Shown here: in pieces, positions 1 through 7,185 of the stretch
Position numbering within the stretch: the stretch's first letter is position 1
Layout: every line of letters begins with the position of its first letter
Origin: Oscillospiraceae bacterium
Lineage (GTDB): Bacteria > Bacillota > Clostridia > Oscillospirales > Oscillospiraceae
Assembly: GCA_017406005.1 (NCBI GenBank)
Contig: JAFQZI010000104.1
Span: 1 to 33,000, forward strand
Length of the DNA: 33,000 nt
Reading direction: 5' to 3'
Notes under the pieces: model-generated
What the model was told of the DNA's origin: nothing
Seen by the model: the letters and a program-made list of their open reading frames with translations, nothing else
The model's database searches: none
Translations under genes and position numbers: made by a program

Positions 1-1
1 C

Positions 2-457
2 CTTGGGGGCATTGTTCCGGATGATAAGCTGGGTGCCGGGGATATGGTGAATGTCCAGGTTGTGGGTGAGATCCACTGCGGCGAAGCAAATGATGCCATT
101 GAGAATATCACGGAGAGCTATCTGCTTCCGGTGAGCCTGGTGGGCAGGAGTGAGCATATCATGCTCCGGGCAAGGGGCAACAGTATGACGAAGCGGGGCA
201 TCTTCCCGGGGGATCTGCTGATCATCCGCCCGGTCGAGGCGTATGAGCCGAGGGCGAATGAAGTGGTGGCGGTTTCCATCGCCGGGGAGGAGGCCTGTTC
301 CAAGGTCATCCGGAGGAAGGAAGACGGGCAGCTTTATTACTGTGCCGATTCCGATGAGACGGATGATTACGGCAATCCGTTCCCGGATTATGCGATGGAT
401 GAAGGGGTCGTTTTCGGTGTGATCGATTATGTGTTCCACGATCCCACGGCCTATTAA
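2..457 (+). CDS. LexA/UmuD-type S24 autoprotease repressor, 5' end outside window
   Basis: The reading frame is open to the left edge, so the N-terminus (probably an HTH DNA-binding domain) is missing. What remains is a complete peptidase S24 domain. VGEIHCGEA resembles the self-cleavage region, with Cys-Gly in place of the common Ala-Gly, as in UmuD. RGNSM carries the predicted catalytic Ser, and the Lys in ACSKVIRR is the likely general base. In this family RecA filaments trigger self-cleavage. It lies 14 bp upstream of a Y-family polymerase gene, so it is either the SOS repressor of that block or a UmuD-like partner. The missing N-terminus would decide which. An internal ATG at 44 has no good ribosome binding site, and homology-like sequence continues upstream of it. 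Confidence 0.85.
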   Translation, partial: LGGIVPDDKLGAGDMVNVQVVGEIHCGEANDAIENITESYLLPVSLVGRSEHIMLRARGNSMTKRGIFPGDLLIIRPVEAYEPRANEVVAVSIAGEEACSKVIRRKEDGQLYYCADSDETDDYGNPFPDYAMDEGVVFGVIDYVFHDPTAY

Positions 458-471
458 TGCGGAGCTGAGAG

Positions 472-1866
472 ATGGCGGCCTATATAGCGATCGACATGAA
501 GAGCTTTTATGCCTCTGTCGAGTGTGTCTTCCGCGGCCTGGATCCGCTGAAGGCCGATCTCCTGGTGGCGGATGAAAGCCGCAGCGACAAGACGATCTGC
601 CTGGCTGTCTCTTCGAGTCTGAAGGCGAAAGGGGTTCCGAGCAGGCCGCGGCTTTTCGAGGCAAAGCAGGCGATAAAGCTGTGGGAGGCGAAAAACCGTC
701 AGCATCTGGATTACCTGATTGCCGTGCCCAGGATGGCGGAATACGAGCGTGTGTCAGCACAGATCTATTCCATCCTTCTCCGGTATGCCGGTGAGGATGA
801 CATCCATGTCTACAGCATTGATGAGAGCTTTGTTTACTGTGATCCGTATCTCCATGCCTATACCAAAAAAGCGGCAGAGCTCGGCATCGAGCCAGCAAGG
901 CTCATGGCCATGACGATGATCAAAGCTGTCCTGGCGGAGACGGGTATTACGGCCACGGTCGGCATCGGCACTAACCTGTATCTTGCAAAAGTGGCGATGG
1001 ACATTGTGGCGAAGAAGGCCCCTGCGGATGAAAACGGAGCCCGTATTGCGGAACTGAATGAAGACAGCTACAAGTATCTGCTCTGGGATCACAAACCGCT
1101 GACGGACTTCTGGCAGATCGGCCCCGGCAAGGCGGCCCGCCTGCAGAACCGCTGGATGTTTACGATGGGAGATATCGCCGTCAGGTCACAGTCGGATGAG
1201 GAGTGGTTTTACCGCACCTTTGGCATTGACGGGGAAATCCTGATCGACCATGCCTGGGGCAGGGAGCCGGTGACGATGAAGGATATTAAATCGTACCATA
1301 CCGATACCCACAGCCTGTCCAACGGGCAGGTGCTCCCGAAGCCGTATGAGTATGTAAAAGCGAGGAATGTTTTCCTCGAGATGGTGGATGTGCTCTGCGC
1401 CAATATGTTTGAGAAGCATATCATTTCCCGCACATTCACCTGGTGGGTGTCGTATGACTGGAAGAGCCTGGAGGTACTCCCGCATTATGACGGGCCGGTG
1501 ACTTTGGATTTCTACGGCAGGCTGCATCCCGTGCACAGCAACGGCACGGCGCGGCTGCGCTTGAAAACGAACAGCCCGAAGCTGGTGGCGGAAGCGATGG
1601 CTGCCCAGTTCGATGCAAAGACGGATCACCGCCTTCTTTACCGGAGGCTTGGTGTCTGCGCAGCGGATGTCGAAGTGGAAAGGGAGACCCTCCAGCTGGA
1701 TCTGTTTATGGATTATGAAAGGCTGGAGAGGGATAGAAAGATCCAGGGAGCCATGCTCAGGGTGCGGGCGAAGTACGGGGCCAATGCGCTCTTCACCGGT
1801 AAGAATCTGGTAGAAGATGCGACCACGCTGATGCGAAATATGCAGATCGGCGGGCACAGAGCATGA
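472..1866 (+). CDS. Y-family DNA polymerase, UmuC/UvrX-like
   Basis: This 464-residue protein has the Y-family layout. The N-terminal AIDMKSFYASVE carries the first catalytic Asp and the aromatic gate region. YSIDESFVY carries the Asp-Glu pair of the palm. IGPGKAARL is the helix-hairpin-helix-like segment, and a little-finger domain follows. The family performs translesion synthesis, and UmuC-like members are SOS-controlled. The ATG follows a GGAG-type site and lies 14 bp after the S24 peptidase gene, so the two are probably cotranscribed. This LexA-like/UmuC/YolD arrangement is common on prophages and conjugative elements of Bacillota. The start is well supported because the first catalytic motif begins within ten residues of it. 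Confidence 0.93.
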   Translation: MAAYIAIDMKSFYASVECVFRGLDPLKADLLVADESRSDKTICLAVSSSLKAKGVPSRPRLFEAKQAIKLWEAKNRQHLDYLIAVPRMAEYERVSAQIYSILLRYAGEDDIHVYSIDESFVYCDPYLHAYTKKAAELGIEPARLMAMTMIKAVLAETGITATVGIGTNLYLAKVAMDIVAKKAPADENGARIAELNEDSYKYLLWDHKPLTDFWQIGPGKAARLQNRWMFTMGDIAVRSQSDEEWFYRTFGIDGEILIDHAWGREPVTMKDIKSYHTDTHSLSNGQVLPKPYEYVKARNVFLEMVDVLCANMFEKHIISRTFTWWVSYDWKSLEVLPHYDGPVTLDFYGRLHPVHSNGTARLRLKTNSPKLVAEAMAAQFDAKTDHRLLYRRLGVCAADVEVERETLQLDLFMDYERLERDRKIQGAMLRVRAKYGANALFTGKNLVEDATTLMRNMQIGGHRA

Positions 1867-1879
1867 AGGAGTATTTGAA

Positions 1880-2413
1880 ATGATTGGCACAATGCCTATG
1901 CCAGAGAATTTCCGTTATAAAGATGTATTATTGCAGGGGCAGCCGCAGCATTCAATCTACGATGATTTCTGCCTGAAGCATCCGCCTATGCCCCTCACCA
2001 AGCGAGCCAAGATCTTTTCTCCCTTTGATGCTCTCAGAGGTTTTGACTTTGAGATTTCTTTAAAGAGAGAGATTTATGAGGAGAAGCACGAGCTTTCAGA
2101 GGGTGAAAAGGAGGAGCTCGGCCGCAGGCTGACGATCCTCTGGAATCTGACGAGGAACAGCCGCCTGGCAAAGCAGAACCGGGTTCACGTTTCCGTCACC
2201 TGGTATGAGCTGTGCACGGATCTGAATCATGAAGCCTGCGGGGTAAAGGGCAAGTATGTCACGGATTCCGGGATTGTCCGGCAGGTGAATCCTCAGTTTA
2301 TACGCCTGGATGACAGGAAGATCGCTCTGGATGACATCCTGATGATTGAGAGCACGGATACGGTTGACGGGCATGAGCTCTTTGCCGAACCGTGGGAGAT
2401 GGAAGTATTATGA
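1880..2413 (+). CDS. YolD-like protein linked to the UmuC-like polymerase
   Basis: The protein has 177 residues. The N-terminal segment with MPLTKRAKIFSPFDALRGF matches what I recall of YolD-like proteins, which almost always follow a UmuC/UvrX-type polymerase and are thought to be a UmuD-like partner or regulator. No catalytic motif is visible. The middle is charged and probably helical (KREIYEEKHELSEGEKEEL), and the C-terminal half looks like a small beta-rich domain. The ATG has a strong AGGAG site and sits 13 bp after the polymerase stop, so it is translated from the same message. The exact biochemical role of the family is not settled. Confidence 0.8.
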   Translation: MIGTMPMPENFRYKDVLLQGQPQHSIYDDFCLKHPPMPLTKRAKIFSPFDALRGFDFEISLKREIYEEKHELSEGEKEELGRRLTILWNLTRNSRLAKQNRVHVSVTWYELCTDLNHEACGVKGKYVTDSGIVRQVNPQFIRLDDRKIALDDILMIESTDTVDGHELFAEPWEMEVL

Positions 2414-2433
2414 AGAAAAAGGAGGAAAACTGA

Positions 2434-2550
2434 TTGAAGGATTTGGAAAATTGTAAGATCAAAGGGTTTATCAGTTTTCCCTGTGGTTGCAAGCATTGTA
2501 ATGTTGTCGTCTATGAAGGTGCAACAGAGAGCACATCTACATTACGATAA
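2434..2550 (+). CDS. 38-residue Cys-rich small ORF, coupled to the next gene
   Basis: A TTG codon at 2434 follows an AAGGAGG-type site at the usual distance and opens a 38-codon frame. Its TAA shares its last A with the ATG of the next gene (TAATG), which is typical of translational coupling. The product contains Cys7 and FPCGCKHC (Cys17, 19 and 22), a possible metal-binding knuckle. I recognise no family. It may be a small phage zinc-ribbon-like protein or mainly a coupling leader. Support comes from the ribosome binding site and the overlap, not from homology. Confidence 0.55.
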   Translation: MKDLENCKIKGFISFPCGCKHCNVVVYEGATESTSTLR

Positions 2551-2867
2551 TGGAAAACAAAAATCTTGAAACGCTGGGTGGGCTGTGCAGCCATATGCTT
2601 TCTTCGCCAATGCCAGTATCTGATGATGTACGCGAGTGCCTGACGCAGCTGTGTGTCTGGCCGACCTGCACTGCTTATATCATTTTCGGCATGATACAAA
2701 AAGCCGCCAAGGGCGATACCTCAGCGGCAAAGTTTATTAAGGAAATCAACGGGGAAGGGGCTTCCCTGGATGATGCTGGTATTTCCGATCTGCGTTCTCT
2801 TAGCGATGTGGTTCTCTGCCGCATGGCAGGGTTTACACTGGAGAAGCTGATACAGAGCGAGATGTGA
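2550..2867 (+). CDS. Terminase small-subunit-like phage protein
   Basis: This 105-residue protein carries KGDTSAAKFIKEINGE near its middle. That resembles the GD..AAK segment of many TerS-like proteins of Bacillota phages, where a small DNA-recognition subunit precedes the large terminase subunit. The assignment is supported by position: the next plus-strand phage gene, about 9.5 kb on, is a terminase large subunit. Decayed copies of its 3' end recur at 4143-4243 and 5800-5884, fused to other terminase-locus pieces, so its stop-codon region is one border of the cargo insertions. No nuclease motif is seen. It could instead be an unrelated phage protein of similar size. Confidence 0.55.
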   Translation: MENKNLETLGGLCSHMLSSPMPVSDDVRECLTQLCVWPTCTAYIIFGMIQKAAKGDTSAAKFIKEINGEGASLDDAGISDLRSLSDVVLCRMAGFTLEKLIQSEM

Positions 2868-2872
2868 AAAGC

Positions 2873-2884
2873 CCGGTAAACCGG
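2873..2884 (-). terminator. Weak terminator-like hairpin for the minus-strand PPOX gene
   Basis: On the minus strand CCGG-TTTA-CCGG is followed by GCTTTT, 13 bp past the stop of the flavoprotein gene and just beyond the small-subunit stop. The stem is only 4-5 bp, so function is uncertain. The same flank appears in degraded form near 5865-5880. Confidence 0.3.
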
Positions 2885-2896
2885 AAGTTGTTGAAA

Positions 2897-3310
2897 TCAG
2901 AGCACAAAGCTTTCGGTTTTCAAATCCTGATAAAAACGTCCACTTGTTGCAACAAACTGTAAAACACAATAATCGGGGTCAGTAACTCCTTTTTTATAAA
3001 ACATTTTATCGCCGGTTCGCCAGATTCTTTCTTTTGTTTCCTGATCTGTCAACACATTCATGGTGCCCTTCAACATAATTCCGGTATAACGGAATCTGCC
3101 CCGGTGGTAGAAGTAAATTGATGCTTTTGAATTGGCAAGAAACTGCTTTACACGCATGGAGGATGTATTCGTTGTGAAGTAAAAGGTAACACCATCTCTT
3201 TCTCTCGATGCCAACATAGCTTTAATATTCGGAAAACCATCTTCATCAACAGAACCGATGAATGCTGTTTTCTGAGAATCAACAAATTCAAATATCTCTT
3301 TCTGTGTCAT
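2897..3310 (-). CDS. Pyridoxamine 5'-phosphate oxidase-family flavoprotein (cargo gene 1)
   Basis: This 137-residue protein has the split-barrel flavin-binding layout. AFIGSVDEDGFPNIKAM begins the first strands, FYFTTNTSS and VKQFLANSKASIYFY form the FMN-phosphate region, and FRYTGIMLKGTM follows. It resembles the general-stress-protein-26 group, which binds FMN or F420-type cofactors and reduces small substrates; the substrate is unknown. The ATG has a GAGAGGA site. The gene is antisense to the phage genes and ends 29 bp past the small-subunit stop. It is served by the promoter repeat at 3367-3396. It is the first unit of the cargo array. Confidence 0.85.
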   Translation of the reverse strand: MTQKEIFEFVDSQKTAFIGSVDEDGFPNIKAMLASRERDGVTFYFTTNTSSMRVKQFLANSKASIYFYHRGRFRYTGIMLKGTMNVLTDQETKERIWRTGDKMFYKKGVTDPDYCVLQFVATSGRFYQDLKTESFVL

Positions 3311-3360
3311 TTCATTTTCTGTCCTCTCTGAAAGTTTGTCTCCGCGAATACCGATTTGTT

Positions 3361-3404
3361 GAGTTGATTATACCCCAAATAACAAAATCCTGTAAAGGAG
3401 AAAT
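3361..3404 (-). promoter_or_regulatory. Promoter repeat copy 1
   Basis: Read on the minus strand this is TTTACA (3391-3396), an 18-bp spacer and TATAAT (3367-3372), 57 bp from the flavoprotein start. It matches copy 4 at 12276-12319 at 42 of 44 positions by eye, far beyond what promoter function requires. On the plus strand its right end reads AAAGGAGAAAT, the ribosome binding site that precedes the terminase large-subunit start in copy 4. Confidence 0.8.
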
Positions 3405-3427
3405 TATTAACATGAAAGAGAGAAAGA

Positions 3428-3455
3428 AAAAGCCGATGAAAAAACAACGGCTTTT
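3428..3455. terminator. Probable bidirectional terminator
   Basis: AAAAGCCG and CGGCTTTT form a perfect 8-bp stem around a 12-nt loop, giving a U-tract in both directions. It lies between promoter copy 1 and the 3' end of the flavodoxin gene. It would stop flavodoxin transcripts before they run into the next cassette. The short plus-strand frame over it is probably incidental. Confidence 0.6.
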
Positions 3456-3482
3456 CCCCGAATAAAGCCTGATGATTAAAAA

Positions 3483-4004
3483 CTACCGTAATGCTTCCAG
3501 AATCGGCGCAAGATAAGACTTGTCGGTCCAATCGTGCTTTTGGTCTCCTGCCTCTAACAGTGCCTTTTCCCAAACCTCACAGTCTTCAGGTTTCTTTTTT
3601 GCTACTGCTTTCTGCAGCATTTTACATAGATTCCTGTCAACAAGACTCATCGCGTCCATATCCCAGCCGCCTCTGCAATAGAAGCAGGGCAGACCGGACA
3701 GAGAGTCTTTCAGGTTATAAGCAATAATCTGCTGAAATGCCTTTTCATCATAAGGAGAAGCACCATCACAGAAGATGATTACTTTTTTCCTCTGAAGCTG
3801 AGCGATATTCTTTTTCAGAAAGGAAAGTCCGGCAATTCCAGAGGCGTAGATTCCTCCTCCGAGGATGATCGTGTCATACTGCTTCACTTCATCAATTTTT
3901 GCCTTTTTAGTTTCAATGCAATCATATCCGGTTTCCGTGGCAATCCACTCTGCATAACGCTTTGTAGCACCGTACTTTGATGTATAAAGAATGATTCCTT
4001 TCAC
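3483..4004 (-). CDS. Flavodoxin-domain protein (cargo gene 2)
   Basis: The protein has 173 residues. The N-terminal ILYTSKYGATKRYAEWIA is the flavodoxin phosphate-binding loop, and TIILGGGIYASGI is the second FMN-contact loop. KKVIIFCDGASPYDE forms the next strand and turn. It resembles the Flavodoxin_5/HemG-like group, which carries electrons through FMN. Start choice is GTG at 4004, with a GGAGG site 7 nt upstream. Promoter copy 2 lies about 36 bp before the start, so the gene is a self-contained transcription unit closed by the hairpin at 3428-3455. The redox partner is unknown; the adjacent PPOX-type flavoprotein is only suggestive. Confidence 0.87.
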   Translation of the reverse strand: MKGIILYTSKYGATKRYAEWIATETGYDCIETKKAKIDEVKQYDTIILGGGIYASGIAGLSFLKKNIAQLQRKKVIIFCDGASPYDEKAFQQIIAYNLKDSLSGLPCFYCRGGWDMDAMSLVDRNLCKMLQKAVAKKKPEDCEVWEKALLEAGDQKHDWTDKSYLAPILEALR

Positions 4005-4033
4005 AATACTACCTCCGCAAATTCCAATCTATC

Positions 4034-4078
4034 GTGATGATTATAAGCCAAATAATATAATCCTGTATAGGGGAAGTT
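4034..4078 (-). promoter_or_regulatory. Promoter repeat copy 2 (diverged)
   Basis: On the minus strand this reads TATACA (4064-4069), an 18-bp spacer and TATAAT (4040-4045), upstream of the flavodoxin gene. It aligns along its length with copies 1, 3 and 4 but has several substitutions. On the plus strand it runs into a copy of the terminase large-subunit start at 4084. Confidence 0.75.
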
Positions 4079-4083
4079 ACCTT

Positions 4084-4137
4084 ATGAACAATGATTTGCT
4101 TGCCGAGTTGGCTCGAAGGGAGCTGGGCTGGAGATAA
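4084..4137 (+). pseudogene. Fragment copy of the terminase large-subunit 5' end
   Basis: ATGAACAATGAT followed by codons for LLAELARREL matches the beginning of the large-subunit gene at 12324-12412. The match lacks the 43-44 nt insertion found there, so this copy preserves the older sequence. Homology stops after GAGCTG, and a TAA closes the frame at 17 residues. It follows promoter repeat copy 2 exactly as the full gene follows copy 4. Confidence 0.75.
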
Positions 4138-4142
4138 AATAG

Positions 4143-4243
4143 AAAGCCGCCAAGGGCGAACCCTCAGCGGTATTCCCTCATCGATGTGGTTCTCTGCCGG
4201 CTGGCAGGGTTCACGCCGAAGAAGCTGATGCAGGGTGAAATAT
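4143..4243 (+). pseudogene. Decayed copy of the small-subunit 3' end
   Basis: AAAGCCGCCAAGGGCGA and the following CTCAGCGG, GATGTGGTTCTCTGCCG and AAGCTGATGCAG match 2699-2867 of the small-subunit-like gene, with roughly 60 bases deleted inside. It is joined directly to the large-subunit 5' fragment, in the reverse of the natural gene order. It immediately precedes the 3' end of the next minus-strand cargo gene, the same arrangement as the intact copy. Confidence 0.75.
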
Positions 4244-4282
4244 CAAAGAGAAAGACAGATTTAAATAACGCTGAATGGCAAA

Positions 4283-4833
4283 TCAACTATTCCATTCAAT
4301 CGTGTCTAAAAGTTCAAACATCTCATTTGCTTTTTCTTCACTCTTGGAACGGATTGTAAAGATGTAGGAGCCTCCGTCTTTGGGAACGAGAATACTGATC
4401 AGTTTATAGTCATCTGTCATGAACATATTATTTATGGTAAAATCTACTTCATAGTACTGACAATTCTCAATCCCAAGGACTGTTCTGGTATCCCTTGTTT
4501 CTGATTTTTTCTGCATAGTGGAAAGTGAGGATTTGCTTAATTCCGTTACGGCCTCCATCAGTTGCTGTTCAGGAATAAGGGCAATCGACAAAGGGTCGAG
4601 CACTTCTTCTTTATAGTAAACCTTTATCAGGCTGTCTCTATCCTCATCGCCGGAATAAGGAAACACTTTTGCATAGTCTTTTTCGACATTGGCAGAGTGA
4701 CCGTTCGGCACTTCCATCGTCATGCGGGAAAGAATATTCACTCTTCCTTCCGGAAGGTCTCTCTCCTCCGCATATGCGAAAGCGCAGAACATAGTCGTAA
4801 TGAATGCCAAAAGTAAGCAGATTGTTTTTTCAT
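4283..4833 (-). pseudogene. Exported hypothetical protein with a start-proximal frameshift (cargo gene 3)
   Basis: The open frame gives LAFITTMFCAFAYA then EERDLPEG, which is the back half of a signal peptide. The natural start is the ATG at 4831-4833, with a GGAGGG site, but it is out of frame. It is followed by six A residues; seven would restore MKKTICLLLAFITTMFCAFA, a perfect signal sequence cleaved after AYA. The mature part (about 150 residues) has no motif I recognise. It looks like a small secreted or lipid-facing beta-rich domain, ending in a regular SEEKANEMFELLDTIEW helix. Options are a disabled gene, phase variation at the A-tract, or a base error in the assembly. Confidence 0.65.
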
Positions 4834-4969
4834 AGTTATACCCTCCAGTAATTTTGTGAAGCGAATTTGAAGTATTCGCAACTTTAAAACGGTATCATTA
4901 CAAGATTTATTTTTTTATATCATACCAAATACTGTGCGTCAACAGTAACCTTCTGCCGTCATGGTATCC

Positions 4970-5761
4970 TCATACTTTTCTCGCTTTTGCAAAGATTCTT
5001 TCGTACCTCAGTACTGCTTCTTTTGAGAAATCGTCTTTCAGATCGATCATAACCCTGTTAAAAAAGAATTCCTTTTCTGTCTCATTCAGAGGAGCGGCCA
5101 GTAATTCCAGCCCCACAGAATTGAAATGTTGATAAACGGCCTCAGCCGATGGAAAGGAGAACAGATTGGACTCCATTGAAGCTTTTACATCGGAAAATCC
5201 AACCTCTTTCATCATGATGTTAAACTGCTCTATGCTATCCGGAACATACCACGGGGAATGCCAACTTTCGTACCGTGCATTGAAGCCAAGTTCGTTTATC
5301 GCTCGTCCGGCGTACTTGATCAACGGGTGTTCAGTGTTCAACACCGGGAACTGCACGATGAAATCACCGCCCTGTTTCAATGCCTTGTTCAATCAGCTTA
5401 AACCATCCTCTGTCTCAACGACCCAATGAAGAACAGAATTGGAAAATATCAGATCAAATTGTTCTTCGAATTCAATCTCGTTGATTCCACACTTCCGGAA
5501 TTCCAGATTTGACACACCTTTTGCAGCCATTGATTCCTTTGCTTTTTTGATCATAGATTCAGAGGAATCTATTCCCAGTATATATCCGTAGGGAACTTTC
5601 TTCGCCAGAAGGACTGTCAGGTTTCCGCTTCCGCATCCGGCATCCAGTACGCACATATTTGGTGAAAAGCGGATCATATCGATCAGGTATTCACCAACAG
5701 AAGATTGAATGCTGTTTGCAGCTGCATATGCTTCGCCATTCCAATTGAACTTGTTTTTCAT
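4970..5761 (-). pseudogene. SAM-dependent methyltransferase with an in-frame TGA (cargo gene 4)
   Basis: Two back-to-back frames in the same phase together make one class I methyltransferase of about 264 residues, close in look to trans-aconitate methyltransferase-type enzymes. VLDAGCGSGNLTVLL is the SAM-binding motif I, LGIDSSESM is motif II, and FDLIFSNSVLHWV is the motif IV/V region. A TGA at 5393-5395 interrupts after EDGLS and is followed by LNKALKQGG. A Trp codon TGG is the natural residue there, so one G-to-A change explains it. The TTG just after the stop could allow reinitiation but would yield only the C-terminal half. A GAGGAT site precedes the first ATG. Confidence 0.8.
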
Positions 5762-5788
5762 TTACATCCTCACGAATCCCAATCTTTG

Positions 5789-5884
5789 GAGTTGATATAT
5801 GGTCCTCTGCAGCCTGGAAGGGTTCACTCTGGAAAAGCTGATGCAGAACGAGATGTGAAGATCTCGGCATACCGGAATTTGTTA
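5789..5884 (+). repeat. Fusion of a promoter-repeat stub and the small-subunit 3' end
   Basis: GAGTTGATATA (5789-5799) matches the left end of promoter repeat copies 1 and 4. It passes directly into TGGTCCTCTGCAGCCTGG and on through the stop codon, matching 2808-2890 of the small-subunit gene and its trailer (CATACCGGAATTTGTT against TAAACCGGAAGTTGTT). The minus-strand ASCH fragment ends within it, just as the flavoprotein gene ends beside the intact copy. Confidence 0.7.
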
Positions 5885-6166
5885 TACAACTTCAAATTCT
5901 TCACAAATAAGTTCGATTTGGCTGTTGAAAGTCTGTCCGATAGTTTTCAGTTCATCTGTGAAGAACTTCTGATGTACATTCTTCCAGTATTCCAGAGTGC
6001 GATCGCCTTCGCCTTCCAGGAAGGAGTGTTTTTCGCTGACTTTTTCGAATGTTGTAATGTATACATTCGTTGTTCGGATAATACATATTGCTTCATCCTC
6101 GGAATTCATGATTACCCTGTATTCTCCGTTTAATCCGGATTTTCTCCACAATTCTTCCGCTGTCAT
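5882..6166 (-). pseudogene. ASCH-domain protein, N-terminally truncated (cargo gene 5)
   Basis: The 94-residue open frame matches the C-terminal two thirds of ASCH-domain proteins: EAICIIRTTNVYITTFEKVS, then EGEGDRTLEYWKNVHQKFF and a terminal ICEEFEVV. ASCH domains are RNA-binding or hydrolytic beta-barrels of the PUA-like fold. Full proteins have about 140-150 residues, so the first part is missing. Homologous-looking sequence (WIEKNRK, then IVEDEWIKSRFAGEAS) can be read upstream, but it is split between two frames around a T7 run at 6221-6227. It then stops at a promoter-repeat remnant. The gene is therefore probably dead. An AGGTGA before the ATG could still allow a short product. Confidence 0.65.
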
Positions 6167-6251
6167 TGATGCTTCACCTGCAAATCTCGATTTAATCCAT
6201 TCGTCTTCAACTATTTTCTGTTTTTTTCAATCCACTCAACGGCAAGCCTGA

Positions 6252-6266
6252 TTTATCATGATGGTT
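6252..6266 (-). repeat. Remnant of the promoter repeat
   Basis: ATCATGATGGTTAT matches ATCGTGATGATTAT of repeat copy 2 at 12 of 14 positions. It sits exactly where the ASCH gene is truncated and where the nitrilase gene ends. The remainder of the repeat is gone. A still shorter piece, TCGTGATG, is present at 10262-10269 beside the GH3 gene start. Confidence 0.4.
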
Positions 6267-7185
6267 ATCGCTCTGTCACAATCAGTTCCAGAACATCCGG
6301 CCGTGCATAATGCCCGACAGCATCGTGTTCCATTTTACACTTTGCGGGAAGAGTCATGTCAAGATCGGCATATATGATTGTCTCACTGTCCCAGACAGGC
6401 TCTGTGACGAAATGGCCATACGGGTCAATGATACAGCTGCCTCCGCGACAGGCCAGTTCAGGGAGTCGGGCTATTGCATCCTGCTCATTGAGGCAGGCCG
6501 GATAAGAGCTTTTTCGGACGAGCATATCAGCATTGATAAAATAGCATTTTCCTTCGATTGCAATATGCTGTATGGTTGCCTGCCATTCAGGATTGTCGTT
6601 GGTGTTCGGAGAAATATAAATCGTGATCCCTTTCTGGTAAAGCGCCACTCTGGCAAGAGGCATATAGCTTTCCCAGCAGATCAGGCTCCCGATCGGCCCC
6701 CACGGAGTGTCGGTGATCGGAAAATAATCCTTGTTTGCATCACCCCACACCAGTCTTTCACTTCCCGTGGGTTTGAGCTTGCGATGTACTTTATAGGAGC
6801 CGTCCGGTTCAAAAATGGCATTGCTGTTAAAAAGCGTGCCGATTACGGCATCCCGTTCTGAAAAACCGATGCTGATATAAGCACCCGTCTTTTTCGCTGC
6901 AGCTGCAAGCTGCTCAAATTCCGCCTCTCCGGCAATGACCGATGCATCGTGGTATCTCTTCCAGTCTTCTCTGCCAGGTTCCGTCCGCTTCCCCATGCTG
7001 AATCCGAAGTTCATCCCGATCGGATACCCCGGGATAAACAGTTCGGGGAATACGATCAGTTCTGCTTTGTGCGCTGCCGCTTCTTCAATATAGTCCAGCG
7101 CTTTCTTCAGGGAAGCCTGTTTATTAAACATTACCGGTTCAGCCTGCACAAGGGCTGTTTTGCATGATCCCTTCAAATCTTTCAT
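6265..7185 (-). CDS. Nitrilase (carbon-nitrogen hydrolase) (cargo gene 6)
   Basis: The 306-residue length fits a full nitrilase. The catalytic triad is visible: Glu48 in LIVFPELFIPGYP, a Lys in HRKLKPTGSERLVWG (about residue 136) and Cys170 in LICWESYMPLAR. The CWE signature and the ERLVWG segment point to true nitrilases, which convert nitriles to carboxylates and ammonia, rather than amidases. There is no signal peptide, so it is cytoplasmic. The start lacks a striking ribosome binding site but aligns with the family. No promoter repeat is visible in the 153 bp upstream, so it may be read from the esterase transcript. The natural substrate cannot be told from sequence. Confidence 0.88.
   Translation of the reverse strand: MKDLKGSCKTALVQAEPVMFNKQASLKKALDYIEEAAAHKAELIVFPELFIPGYPIGMNFGFSMGKRTEPGREDWKRYHDASVIAGEAEFEQLAAAAKKTGAYISIGFSERDAVIGTLFNSNAIFEPDGSYKVHRKLKPTGSERLVWGDANKDYFPITDTPWGPIGSLICWESYMPLARVALYQKGITIYISPNTNDNPEWQATIQHIAIEGKCYFINADMLVRKSSYPACLNEQDAIARLPELACRGGSCIIDPYGHFVTEPVWDSETIIYADLDMTLPAKCKMEHDAVGHYARPDVLELIVTER

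Noticed and set aside
3412-3465. Plus-strand 17-residue basic ORF after promoter repeat copy 1
   Set aside because: It has a ribosome binding site, but that site is borrowed from the terminase start. The coding part coincides with the bidirectional terminator stem and its A-rich loop.
5393-5395. TGA recoded as tryptophan
   Set aside because: TGA is the natural stop of many intact genes here (the UmuC-like gene, ymdB, queH and others), so one TGA at a Trp position is a mutation or a base error.
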